Assembly: GCF_026627255.1 (NCBI RefSeq) | Contig: NZ_JAPNLM010000034.1 | Location: forward strand, 29,290-66,202 | Reading direction: 5' to 3' | Length of the DNA stretch: 36,913 nucleotides | Origin: Streptomyces antarcticus | Lineage (GTDB): Bacteria; Actinomycetota; Actinomycetes; Streptomycetales; Streptomycetaceae | In this document: piece by piece, positions 15,856 to 24,417 of the stretch | Position numbering within the stretch: position 1 is the first letter of the stretch | Layout: every line of letters starts with the position of its first letter | Translations under genes and position numbers: made by a program | Notes under the pieces: generated by a model | Told to the model about the DNA's origin: nothing | Databases searched by the model: none | The model's input: only the letters and a program-made list of their open reading frames with translations

Positions 15856-16786
15856 GGGCCGGGCCCCCGTCGGTGTAGGCGGGGTCGGTCTGCCAGTCGT
15901 AGCCGACGATGGAGGCGGCCCTGTCCAGGGATCGGAGCCCGAGCCTTCGAGCGGATTCCTCGATGCGGCCGGTCACTTCGAAGGTCTCGACGGCGGCACG
16001 GGTGGTGACGGAAGCCGGGGTGACGTCGGGTTCCCCGTCAAGGCCGATCCTGCGCAGCAGATCGCGGAGCGCGACACACGTGCGCGATTGCAGGGCCGGA
16101 TCGGGTGCCGGGGTACAGGACACCGCGAGGCGCGCGGTGGTCTTGTCCGGGTGCTGAGCGAGGACGTGGCGGGCTCGATCGGCCAGTACGTGGCGGCTCC
16201 AGGCGTCCAGCCGGCACCAGCGGGGGTCGTATTTGCGCGCTCCGTGCATCCAGACGCGGCTGTGCGGCAGGTCGAGGTCGGCCACGACGCTGTGCCCGAT
16301 CTCGCCGCTGTGCCCGCCGGCCAGGGCGAGGGCGGCCGCGGCTGCGTGCCGGGTCGGCCGGGCCGCGTATGCGGCGTGGTGGCGCAGCAGTACGGCCTCG
16401 TCTTCGGTGAGAGGGCGGGAACCTTCGTAGGTGCGGGCGGGCAGGACGATGTTGCGTGTCGGATCCTGGTCGCTCAGGCCGAGCTCGTGCAGGGTGCGGA
16501 AGGCGGTTCGCAAGACGCTTCGGCGGACTCGGCGGGTAGCCACCGCCGAGTCCGAGACGTGGCCGTGGCGGCTCCGGCCCTTGGCGTTCACGAAGTCCTC
16601 GGCGATGCCATCGGTGACGTCCGAGATGAGCAGTACGCCTCGCGCAGTGGCGTTCCGTCCGAACCTCTTGATGAGGAGACCGAACTTGTCGAAGGTCTGC
16701 TCGGACATCTCGTCGAGGGCGGTCATCTCCCGCCATGCGTCGATGACGAGGTCGATGGCATGGATGAGAGACAGGTCGCTTCCCAT
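15848..16786 (-). CDS. Tyrosine-recombinase-like protein, degenerate catalytic motifs
   Basis: Taken from ATG 16786 (GGAGG nine bases upstream) this is a 312-aa protein; an ATG at 16900 with GGAG seven bases upstream would add 38 residues. The N-terminal half resembles a SAM-like core-binding domain, then ARPTRHAAAAALALAGG and HSGEIGHSVVADLDLPHSR occupy the place of recombinase box I, HGARKYDPRWCRLD that of the beta-hairpin Lys, and TPASVTTRAAVETFEVTG plus SIVGYDW that of box II and the Tyr. The canonical box I Arg and the box II His are not evident. It may be a divergent active enzyme or a non-catalytic DNA-binding partner for the DDE-like protein, with which it overlaps. Confidence 0.7.
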   Translation of the reverse strand: MGSDLSLIHAIDLVIDAWREMTALDEMSEQTFDKFGLLIKRFGRNATARGVLLISDVTDGIAEDFVNAKGRSRHGHVSDSAVATRRVRRSVLRTAFRTLHELGLSDQDPTRNIVLPARTYEGSRPLTEDEAVLLRHHAAYAARPTRHAAAAALALAGGHSGEIGHSVVADLDLPHSRVWMHGARKYDPRWCRLDAWSRHVLADRARHVLAQHPDKTTARLAVSCTPAPDPALQSRTCVALRDLLRRIGLDGEPDVTPASVTTRAAVETFEVTGRIEESARRLGLRSLDRAASIVGYDWQTDPAYTDGGPARA

Positions 16787-16869
16787 GATGACGGTCCTCC
16801 GGAGGGTCGGGGAGAGCAGTTCGACCCCTCCCCCGACCCTCTGACTGGGAAGATTCGAATGATTCATTA

Positions 16870-16884
16870 TGTTCCGTACTTGCA
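16870..16884. promoter_or_regulatory. 15-bp repeated motif, copy 1
   Basis: TGTTCCGTACTTGCA occurs here and at 18837-18851 in the same orientation. Here it lies upstream of the recombinase-like gene (start 16786), beside an AT-rich CATAAT on the minus strand that could be a -10 element. It may be a shared operator or a recombination core. Confidence 0.5.
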
Positions 16885-17011
16885 CCATTACGGTGGGCAT
16901 GTGTGATCTCCGCTGCAACCCGGCGTGGGCGAATGGATGAGGACGCGCCGAAGAGACCCCGGGCAGGACGGCCCGGGGCGTCGCTCGGTGCGGCGGGGCG
17001 AGCCGGCCTGG

Positions 17012-17671
17012 CTAGGCGCGGGCCGCCGGCCCTCGGAGCGAGCTCACGAGGGTCCCGTAAGCCCGCATGGCCGCTACGAAGGTGTCGTCGGGTAGCGCCA
17101 TGGTCTCTTCGGCGGAGCTGAGGAACAGGCCTGATGCCGGAGCGGCGGGGGGCGGGGGTGTGGGGATGGAGCCCGGGAGGCGGACCAGTCCGTCCTTGGC
17201 GACGTGGACGATCAGGGCGTAGTCGAGCCAGTCCACCAGATAGAGCCCGCGTTCGGGCGCCGCTGCGGGCAGCCCTTGGCCGAGCTCTTCGGCGAGCGTG
17301 GTCCTCTGCCGCGGCCCTTGTCGCAGGAGGCGCTTGGCGGCCTTGGTGAACCAGGCGGACTGCCAGTGGTCATGCAGGAAGAGGCGAGCGCGGGCGGAGT
17401 CCTCCGCCCGGAGCCGCGTCAACTGAAAGCCGGCATCGGTGACCGAAAGGGCTCCGTGGTGCGTCTCCAGCAGGCCGGCTTGACGAAGAAAGCCCTGCGA
17501 GGAGGAGATGTTGGAGGCGCTGAGCCCCACCTTGGTGGCGATCTCTGAGACCGGGATGGCCAGGCGGTCGTCGCCGCCCAGTTCGGCGACGGCGTCGACC
17601 ACCTTCAGCTGCCGCAGGGTGGCCATTCCGCCGGTGGGCATGATGATGCGGACTTTGTCTGCGGCACTCAT
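17012..17671 (-). CDS. Winged-helix DNA-binding protein of the element
   Basis: This 219-aa protein has an N-terminal winged-helix domain (about residues 15-90: TLRQLKVVDAVAEL, SEIATKVGLSASNISSSQGF, LLETHHGALSVTDAGF) and a C-terminal helical domain with a Pro-rich linker (IPTPPPPAAPAS). It is likely a regulator or accessory DNA-binding factor for the element. The ATG at 17671 follows a G-rich site that is part of an inverted repeat (17677-17690), which may be its own operator. It is separated by 225 bp from the recombinase-like gene, so it has its own promoter or a long leader. No named family is recognised. Confidence 0.72.
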   Translation of the reverse strand: MSAADKVRIIMPTGGMATLRQLKVVDAVAELGGDDRLAIPVSEIATKVGLSASNISSSQGFLRQAGLLETHHGALSVTDAGFQLTRLRAEDSARARLFLHDHWQSAWFTKAAKRLLRQGPRQRTTLAEELGQGLPAAAPERGLYLVDWLDYALIVHVAKDGLVRLPGSIPTPPPPAAPASGLFLSSAEETMALPDDTFVAAMRAYGTLVSSLRGPAARA

Positions 17672-17676
17672 CGAAC

Positions 17677-17690
17677 ACCCCCGTGGGGGT
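17677..17690. promoter_or_regulatory. Inverted repeat over the ribosome site of the winged-helix gene
   Basis: ACCCCCGTGGGGGT has 6-bp arms and a 2-bp spacer, and covers the G-rich Shine-Dalgarno six bases before the ATG at 17671. It could be an operator, or an RNA hairpin that hides the ribosome site. The rest of 17672-17932 is AT-richer than average around 17735-17800 and probably holds the promoter; a hairpin with TTTTT lies at 17873-17910. Confidence 0.45.
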
Positions 17691-17932
17691 ACTGGAGCGC
17701 CTGACTGCTGCTGGCCTGTAGGGGCCAGTGGTGCATGAATGCGTCAGATAACATGGCGTGGGCCCTCATTTATGATCAAGTGCTGAATGCACAAAATTCC
17801 CGAGGGCCGGGTGGGCCGCTACTCCATGGCCTAGCCTGGAGGCGGCGCGTGGGCCCTCAGCTGACGTGTCACGGCGTCGCCAGGGTCTTCCCACCCGGGC
17901 GGCGCCTTTTTCTGTTTGGAAGATGGCGATCT

Positions 17933-18514
17933 CTACGTGCGCGGCTCCTTGCTGACCAGTCGGTAGAGTCCGCGGCCGACAATGAGGACCTTCCCCTTGG
18001 CCCGCATGTGGCTGGCGCAGTTGGTGATCTGCCGAGGTGTCGCGTCCGGACGCTCCAGCTGGGCATGGGCGACGATCTTGGAGGTCGGTGTATCCAGGCC
18101 GTCCGCGAGCGCTTCGAGGACCAGCTCTGTGAGGGACTTCTGCTCCGTGTCGACGCCGGAGGCCGGCCGCCCCGCCGCCTGATGTGGCACACCGGAGTCG
18201 CGGGCGTCGGAGCCGGAGCTCTGCGGGTCCGCGGGATTCGGGCGTTCACCTGGATCCGTCGGTGGATGTGAGGGCTGCTTCGCCCCCAAGAACTCCTCGG
18301 CCTGGCGAACCGTGTCGCTCACGGCCGACAGTCGTACGTCGGCCGCCAGGAGGGATCGCTCCGCTTCTTCGAAGCGACGTTGGAGGTCGGCCATCTCTTG
18401 TCGCACCTCGGCCAACACGCCAGTCGCGATGACCCATTTGGCGTGTTCCCCGGCCTGGATCTCGCGAAGGTGTTCAACGAGAGGGTGCGCGGACCCCGCT
18501 CCTGTTGTGGTCAT
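17933..18514 (-). CDS. Coiled-coil/winged-helix protein of the element
   Basis: This 193-aa protein has an N-terminal coiled coil (about residues 22-72, with EVRQEMADLQRRFEEAERSL), a Pro/Ser/Gly-rich linker (75-125), and a C-terminal winged-helix-like domain (SLTELVLEALADGLDTPTSK, then RQITNCASHMRAKGKVLIV). The pattern suggests a DNA-binding oligomeric accessory factor. The ATG at 18514 follows GGGGAGCGG. It is the first gene of the leftward series ending in the DDE-like gene. Whether it truly belongs to the element is inferred from strand and proximity only. Confidence 0.7.
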   Translation of the reverse strand: MTTTGAGSAHPLVEHLREIQAGEHAKWVIATGVLAEVRQEMADLQRRFEEAERSLLAADVRLSAVSDTVRQAEEFLGAKQPSHPPTDPGERPNPADPQSSGSDARDSGVPHQAAGRPASGVDTEQKSLTELVLEALADGLDTPTSKIVAHAQLERPDATPRQITNCASHMRAKGKVLIVGRGLYRLVSKEPRT

Positions 18515-18903
18515 GCTCCGCTCCCCTCGGATGATCCACCCACAAGCTAGCGAGCCTTCGCCCGCTCCGCAGGCAAATGCATAGATGCGAGCGTGCAGAT
18601 TCTCTGGGGGTGGGTGCAACTCCGCTGTAAGTGAGTCGTGTTGGAGGCCATGTCTCTTATGACTTGCATGATGTCTCCGGTCTCGGTGCATCTGAGAACG
18701 CTTGCCGGAGTGGCGCATCGGGCGCGCGTAGTAGCCGAGTGGCGCGTGAGGGACCGGGTGGTGTCGTCGCCCGCCACCACGGAGCGCTGCCGAAACCCTG
18801 GAATGTGCCGCACGGACGGCTCATGGACCCTTACGCTGTTCCGTACTTGCAACACGCAAGAGGTCTCCGTTGCGGGATCCGAGACAAGGGAAGGGTCGGC
18901 CCC
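18515..18903. other. Divergent intergenic region with no supported gene
   Basis: This 389-bp region separates two divergent genes. It contains the second 15-bp motif and an inverted repeat near 18846. The open frames through it have no ribosome sites. The undetermined right end of the mobile element may lie here. Confidence 0.5.
18837..18860 (+). promoter_or_regulatory. 15-bp motif copy 2 with overlapping inverted repeat
   Basis: TGTTCCGTACTTGCA (18837-18851) overlaps CTTGC-AACAC-GCAAG (18846-18860), a perfect 5-bp inverted repeat. It sits 44 bp upstream of the XRE gene start and is a likely operator or promoter element. Confidence 0.5.
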
Positions 18904-19251
18904 ATGGGTACGTGGGATGATCTCGGCATGCCCCGGAGCAGCAACGACAAGCAGCCGCGCGACTACGTCGTGGACGGCGCTTGGCCCAATGCCGCTCTCG
19001 CTCCTGATGCTCCGGTCAGTGCCTACTACGGCCAGTCCCTCTCCCGGAACCTCGCGCGGGCCATGTCCTCCACCGGACATACGCTGCGCAGCCTCGCGGT
19101 AGCTACCGGCCTGACCCATTCGACGATCAGCAGGGTGCTCAACGGCAGGGTCATGCCGGACTCGGGCACGCTCGCCCGCTTGGAAGCGTCCTTCGGTTTC
19201 CAGATCTGGCCCGGGCCGGCGGCGCTGCCGCCCGCGCCGCCCGAGTCCTGA
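18904..19251 (+). CDS. Small XRE-family helix-turn-helix protein
   Basis: This 115-aa protein has a hydrophilic N-terminus (1-38), then a helix-turn-helix of the XRE type (about 42-98: SLSRNLARAMSSTGHTLRSL, VATGLTHSTISRVLNG, LARLEASFGF) and a Pro/Ala-rich tail. The ATG at 18904 follows GAAGGG eight bases upstream; an in-frame ATG at 18928 has no ribosome site. It may bind the overlapping repeats just upstream. The Nudix-like gene starts 76 bp downstream on the same strand, so the two could form a small operon. Confidence 0.8.
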   Translation: MGTWDDLGMPRSSNDKQPRDYVVDGAWPNAALAPDAPVSAYYGQSLSRNLARAMSSTGHTLRSLAVATGLTHSTISRVLNGRVMPDSGTLARLEASFGFQIWPGPAALPPAPPES

Positions 19252-19327
19252 GATCGCCGACTACCCACCCGTTCGGTCCGCCCGGAGTGCGTCGCGCTCC
19301 CGACGGGCCATTCTTTTTCTTGTGGGT

Positions 19328-19750
19328 ATGTATGCACCAGAGGTGCGGCGGCGTGTGGTGTATCTCGTGTGCTTCGACGACCTTCACCGGATGGGCCTTG
19401 TCCAGTACTCGCCGGGGCTCATGAGCCTCCCCATGGGCGCGTGTGCCCCGGGTGAGTCGTACAGAGCGGCTGCATGCCGACTCGCTGCCGGCTTGGCTTT
19501 CCGGTTCGGCGGCACGGTGGCCCGGCTGGATGGCGTGTCGCCCGGTGACGGCGCACATCGGAAGGCACGTCTGTTCACGATGCACGTCGAAGGCGACCCC
19601 GGGCCATCACAGTTGTGGCTTCCGTGGCGCCAGGCGCTCGGGGAAGTGGCGCACCTCGGAATCCCGGAGTTCGAGCCGTTCCTGGAGGGCTACCTCGAAG
19701 GCTGGATCCCGGACGGCTGGATCACGCTCACCTCGGATCGGCGGAACTGA
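19328..19750 (+). CDS. Nudix-fold-like protein lacking catalytic glutamates
   Basis: This 140-aa protein shows a Nudix-like layout: an early strand VVYLVCFDDLHRMGLVQY, then a box aligned as G-x5-E-x7-R (GACAPGESYRAAACR) in which the following E and EE of the REUxEExGU consensus are replaced by L and AG. The metal-binding glutamates are therefore missing and hydrolysis is unlikely; a ligand-binding or regulatory role is possible. The start is uncertain: ATG 19328, or GTG 19322, both with poor ribosome sites. Its 3' end overlaps the convergent MFS remnant by 23 bp. The fold assignment is tentative. Confidence 0.65.
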   Translation: MYAPEVRRRVVYLVCFDDLHRMGLVQYSPGLMSLPMGACAPGESYRAAACRLAAGLAFRFGGTVARLDGVSPGDGAHRKARLFTMHVEGDPGPSQLWLPWRQALGEVAHLGIPEFEPFLEGYLEGWIPDGWITLTSDRRN

Positions 19751-20699
19751 CCGGGTGGGGCTTCCTCGCCGCTGATGCCACGGCGAGCACCGTCGCGAGC
19801 AACGAAGTGGCGACGAGGGCTGCGAAGAGCGGGGAGTGCCCGCCGAACTGCGTGGCGAAGGCGGCTCCGGCCCAGGGAGCGAGGGCTGCGGCGATGTGGG
19901 TGGGTGCGCCGAGAAGCCCTGAGAGGCGGCCGTAGTGCGTGGTGCCCCAGCGGTCGGTGACCGCGGTGGCCTGTAGGAGCGTGAGGTTGCCGCGGACGAC
20001 TCCGGCGAGGATCGCGAGGGCGATCAGGAGCGGCATGGGGCCTGGGGTGAAGGCCAGTGATGCCGCGGTCGCACCGCCGAGGGCGATCAGGGTGGCGGTG
20101 CGGGCCGTGACCGAGGTGCGGGTCGCGAGGGCCGAGTAGAGGGTGCGGCCGAGGGTCTGGCCTGCCCCGCCGAGCCCCAGAGCCCAGGCGGCTTGCGAGG
20201 CTGTGGCTCCTCGTTCGGTGAGGAGCGGGATGAGGCCCATCACGACGGCGTACATGGCGAAGCCCGAGAGGGTGAAGGCCACGGCCAGCAGGATGAAGGG
20301 GCGGCTGCGGGGTATGGGTGTGGTGCCGTCAGTGGTGGGAGCTTGCGGTGGGGCGGCCGGCCAGGGGGCGCGCAGGGCCAGGGCGTGGGCGGGGATCGTG
20401 ACGGCGGCGAGGGTCGCCGCGAGGACGGCGTACGTGGCGCGCCAGCTCAGGTGCTCCGCGATGACTGCCGTGAGCGGTGCGAAGACGGTGGAGGCGAGGC
20501 CGCCGGCGAGGGTGACGATGGTCAGGGCGCGGATGCGGTCCGGGCCCCACCAGCGGGTGAGGGCGGCGAAGGCGGGCGGGTAGAAGGTGGCGGCCATGGT
20601 CAAGCCTGCGAGCACCCAACCCAGTGTGAAGACGGCCAGGTTGGGGGCGGTCGCGATCACGAGGAGTGCGAGGGTGCCGAGGACGGAGCCCGCGGTCAT
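19728..20699 (-). pseudogene. MFS transporter, 5'-truncated
   Basis: The frame encodes about ten membrane spans of a major facilitator protein. It begins in the cytoplasmic loop between spans 2 and 3, where GHRGPRTVM (around 20700-20725) matches the conserved D-R-x-G-P-R-x-V motif; spans 1-2 are missing. Immediately upstream the sequence switches to a 5'-truncated aminotransferase on the other strand, so the break is structural and not a start-site error. A gene caller would start at ATG 20699 (323 aa). Function as a transporter is unlikely. Confidence 0.8.
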
Positions 20700-20717
20700 C
20701 ACCGTGCGCGGCCCTCG

Positions 20718-21167
20718 GTGGCCCAGGCCATCACGGCGATCCAGAGCCACACCGCCTCCGCGCCCTCCTCCATCTCCCAGAAGGCAGCCCTCGGCGCCCT
20801 GACCGCCGACCTCACCACCGAGCTGGAACGCCGGCGACTGGAACTGGACGACCGCCGCCTGACCACCATCAAGGCGCTCGTGGACATCCCGGGCATCGAC
20901 GTCGACGGCGACCCGACCGGCGCGTTCTTCCTCCTCGCCGACATCTCGGGCACCTACGGCCGCACCCTGGCGGGCCAGACCATCACCTCGGCCGAGGTCT
21001 TCGCGGAACTCCTCCTCGCGGAGGCCAACGTCGCGGTCGTCCCAGGCGCCGACTTCGCGGCCCCCAACCACGTCCGTATCTCCTACACGGTCCCGCCGGC
21101 CCGCCTGGCGGAGGCACTGACCCGAGTCGCGGACTTCGTTGCGCGACTCGGAAGAGATGTCGGGTAG
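20718..21167 (+). pseudogene. Class I/II aminotransferase, C-terminal fragment
   Basis: The in-frame sequence from about 20718 matches the C-terminal third of an aspartate-aminotransferase-type PLP enzyme: SHTASAPSSISQKAAL (the region just after the PLP lysine in the family), then the small domain with GAFFLLADISGTYGR and a late NHVRISY, which contains the carboxylate-binding Arg. The N-terminal two-thirds, including the PLP lysine, is absent. It is joined head-to-head with the truncated MFS gene and ends seven bases before the convergent HEPN gene stop. Confidence 0.8.
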
Positions 21168-21174
21168 GCCCGAG

Positions 21175-22518
21175 TCAGGGCCAGGGAGTCTCCTCGACCT
21201 CGCCTGCCATGCCGCGGATCTTCGATAGGTTCTGATGCGGTCCGCGATAGCCCAGTGACTCGAGGACCAGCAGGGACAGGTAGTGGCGGGCAAGTACCCA
21301 CACCTCCGTGACGAGGCCGGGTATCCGGTAGAGCTCCCTCTGGTCCTCCTCCGGGTGGACCATGTAGTTGCGGATCTTCATCACCACGGAGGGCCCGTCC
21401 CAGACCTGTCCGGTCCGTCGGCGCATCTCGTCGGCGAAGGCGGCCATCGCGGGCAGATGGTTGCGGTCGATGGAGACTGCGACGTTGATTTCCCCGAGAA
21501 CCTTCCGCAGCTTCGCGTGGGCAGGCCACAGGCGGGTGTTCTTGTACTCCGCGCGGGTGAGAACACCACGGACGAACAGACGCTGCCACATGGCATGCTC
21601 CAGTCCGGCAGCGGCGATCATCACGCGCTGCTCCACGAATCCCTGGTCACGCATGGCCGTGATCGCGTAGCTGATCTGCAGCTTCAGCGGTTCCGCGATC
21701 ACGGGATCGGCCATCACCGGGACGAGCCCGTCAAGGAACCTGCCGAGGGCTTCGATGTCCCACGAGTCCCACCAGCCGGAGGAGTGCCTCCGCGCCGGAT
21801 CGCAGTGCAGGGCACCCCAGGACTCCCAGACGGCCTGCCCGTCAGCTCCGAGGCCGACAGGGAGGAGCGGAGCGGTCCAGCGGCCAAGCGAGAACGACAT
21901 GCCGAGGTGCAGGGCTGTGAGAAGGTGCGTGGCCTCACTGGCGGTGAATCGCCGTCCGTCCGCACGGCTGATCTCCATCACATGCGTCATCGCGTAGAGC
22001 CGGGTCTTGAGGAGTCCTTCCCAGACAGCGCGGTGGTCAGGGCGTACGTCCAGCACGATCTTCCAGCCGTCGACCTCGTGGGACCAGCGGCCCCCGGACC
22101 AGTACCGATCCGCACCCTCGATCCGGTCGGTCAGGTGATGCTGCCCGGTGAACCGGGGGAGGTTGAACCAGTGGACCGCGATCCGTGCCAGAGGGGCCTT
22201 GCTGTCTCCCAGGACGGCTCCGTTGATCCAGCCTTCGTCGAAATCGCGGACCCAGGCTTCCACCTCTGCCTCACCGTACGGCCGAGGAAGCCGCAGGACG
22301 GCTGTGTCCTGCGCGTACGGATGCGAGTTCGGCTCGGGGGTGACGCTCCAGTCGAGGCTGAGAACCGGTGAACACGCAAGGCTCACCTCACCGGGCACCT
22401 CTGTATCCCGCACACCGCTGACCTGCCCGCGGTGCAGACCGACCGGCTCGCCGACGTCGTTGAAGGGGTGGAACGGCTGGATGGGCGACAGAGCGGCGTC
22501 CCAAGGCGAATCGGACAT
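21175..22518 (-). CDS. HEPN-motif protein, possible defence RNase
   Basis: This 447-aa soluble protein is read from ATG 22518 with GGAGAG four bases upstream. The N-terminal half is strand-rich (HWFNLPRFTGQH, GWKIVLDVRPDH). The C-terminal third is helical and contains R-N-Y-M-V-H at about residues 382-387, a fit to the Rx4-6H motif of HEPN ribonucleases, within KIRNYMVHPEE, followed by the helix WVLARHYLSLLVLESLGY. The layout recalls ApeA-like anti-phage HEPN proteins, but the family is not certain. It diverges from a Rad50-like ATPase gene with only 45 bp between start codons, suggesting a joint system. The gene itself looks intact although the partner is broken. Confidence 0.72.
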   Translation of the reverse strand: MSDSPWDAALSPIQPFHPFNDVGEPVGLHRGQVSGVRDTEVPGEVSLACSPVLSLDWSVTPEPNSHPYAQDTAVLRLPRPYGEAEVEAWVRDFDEGWINGAVLGDSKAPLARIAVHWFNLPRFTGQHHLTDRIEGADRYWSGGRWSHEVDGWKIVLDVRPDHRAVWEGLLKTRLYAMTHVMEISRADGRRFTASEATHLLTALHLGMSFSLGRWTAPLLPVGLGADGQAVWESWGALHCDPARRHSSGWWDSWDIEALGRFLDGLVPVMADPVIAEPLKLQISYAITAMRDQGFVEQRVMIAAAGLEHAMWQRLFVRGVLTRAEYKNTRLWPAHAKLRKVLGEINVAVSIDRNHLPAMAAFADEMRRRTGQVWDGPSVVMKIRNYMVHPEEDQRELYRIPGLVTEVWVLARHYLSLLVLESLGYRGPHQNLSKIRGMAGEVEETPWP

Positions 22519-22563
22519 GACTCTCTCCTGCCTTCGGGGTCTTCCGGCCCCCGGGAGACGCAC

Positions 22564-24417
22564 ATGACCGTGACGGAACAGTTCCAGCGCAACGCGGACG
22601 AACCTACCGACCCCGCTCGGCCGAACCCCGCCGACCAGCCCCCGCCCCTGGCCGATCTGGTACGGACCCGTCTGGGCGAGGCAGCACTCCCCGAGTCCGT
22701 GAAGGCGCTGCTGAAGGAGGCGCTGGGCGAGAACGAGACCCGTGGAACCTCCCCGGCCGGCCGCATCTACCTCGGTTCCCTCGCCGTCAACGGCTTCCGC
22801 GGCATCGGCCCTCGTGCCCGGCTGAGCCTCAGCCCCCGCCCGGGCGTCAACCTCGTCGTGGGCCGCAATGGCTCCGGCAAGTCCAGCCTCGCCGACGCCA
22901 TCGAGGTCGGCTTCACCGGCACCCGGGCCCACCGGCCGGGCCAGGACGCCACGCGCGGCGGCCACTGGTACAACCTCCACAACGCCGACAGCCCCAAGAT
23001 CGAGCTCAAGCTCGCGATCGAGGGCGACACCGGCAACAGCACCCTCACCCGCACCTGGACGAGCCAGGAGTTCGGCAGCTCCGAAGCGACCTTCAAGCGC
23101 CCGGGTCACGGGACCGTCCCCGTGGCCGAGGCCGGCTGGGACACGGCCCTCGCCGACCACCGGCCGTTCCTCTCGTACACCGACCTCGACCTCATGCTCA
23201 CCGGCAAGCCGTCCGAGCGGTACGACGCGATCGCCACCATCCTCGGCATGGAGCTGCTCTCCACCGCGACCAACCGGCTGAGCGTGCGGGAGAAGGCCCT
23301 CGCTGCCGTCGCGAAGGAGACGAGGGAAGCCCTGCCCGGCCTGAAGGAAGCCCTCTACGCGCTGGAGGACGACGACCGTGCCGTACAGGCCCTGCTCGCC
23401 GTGGACACCCCGGGCGACCTGGACCTCGACTCCATCGACGCGCTCGTCGCCGGTCTCCCCCCGGCCGACGACAGCCGGCTCGCCGAGCTCCAGATCGAGG
23501 CCGGGGCACACGGGCCCGACCTGGCGGAGGTCGGGGAGGCCGTTCAGCGGCTGCGGAACGCCCTCGCCGATGTGGAGGGCCTGCACGGCACCGACGCCGA
23601 GAACGCCCGGCTGCGCGCCGATCTGCTGGAGAAGGCCCTCGCCCACGCCGACCGGCACCCCGACGACGACGTCTGCCCGACGTGCGGAGCGGAACGGGCC
23701 CTCGGACGGGAGTGGTACGACCGCGCCTCCCGACAGGTGGCGGAGCTGCGCCACGAGGCGAAGACCGCCGAGGATGCGCACGCAGCCGTCCGGACCGGCA
23801 AGCGGAACCTCCACAACCGCATCGAGAACCCCAAGCGGATCCCCGTTGCACTGGCCGACCCGTGGAAGGTGTGGACCGACTGCCGGCAGATCACCGACCC
23901 CGTCGAGCTCGCCCGGAGCGCCGAAGAGGCCGCCACGGTCCTCGTCGACGCCTGCGACACCGTCAGGACGCACGCGGCCCGCGAGCTGGAGGAGCGTGAC
24001 GAGCGGTGGCGGGCGCTCGTCACCCGGCTTGCCGCCTGGGCGGACAAGGCGCGCGAGGTCGAACGGGACAAGTCGCTGCGGACCGACCTTGGCAAGGCGG
24101 TGAGATGGCTCAAGAGCCTCTCCACCGAGCTGCGGGAGCAGCGTATGGAGCGCTTCACCGACGCTACGCAGGGCATCTGGGAGCGCCTGCGGCAGGAGAG
24201 CAACGTCGACCTCACGGCCGTGAGCTTGAACGGCAGTGAGAAGGCGACCGTCCGCAAGCTCGTCATGGCGGCCTCCGTCGACGGCCAGGACGCCCCGGCG
24301 CTCGACGTCATGAGCCAGGGGGAGCTGCACTCCCTGGGGCTTGTCGGAAACGTTGCCGGAAACCCCAGAGGGATCGCGCGGGCTGCTTCGACAAACATGC
24401 TGGTCAGATTGACGTGA
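22564..24417 (+). pseudogene. Rad50/SMC-like zinc-hook ATPase, cut off by element end
   Basis: From ATG 22564 (GGGAG upstream) the frame encodes a P-loop ATPase: Walker A GRNGSGKSS (residues 100-108), long coiled-coil arms (about 235-560) with one CxxC zinc hook (C371-P-T-C374), and the ABC signature MSQGELHSL at about 583. At 24335, right after the signature, the sequence enters the 430-bp repeat, and the last 27 codons to 24417 are element sequence. Walker B and the D-loop are missing, so ATP hydrolysis should be lost. The gene pairs with the divergent HEPN gene. Such ATPase-plus-nuclease pairs are common in phage defence. Confidence 0.88.

Larger units (their letters stand above)
13981..18514 (-). 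mobile_element. Uncharacterised mobile element (DDE-like + tyrosine-recombinase-like)
   Basis: The left end is fixed at 13981 because the same ~430 bp recurs at 24336, and both copies start abruptly against unrelated flanks. The element includes a ~400-bp non-coding end, a DDE-like gene, an overlapping recombinase-like gene, a winged-helix gene and a coiled-coil gene, all on the minus strand. The right end is not determined; 18514 is only the start codon of the last gene that looks related, and the true end may lie in 18515-18903 or beyond. I do not recognise a named family. Confidence 0.6.
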
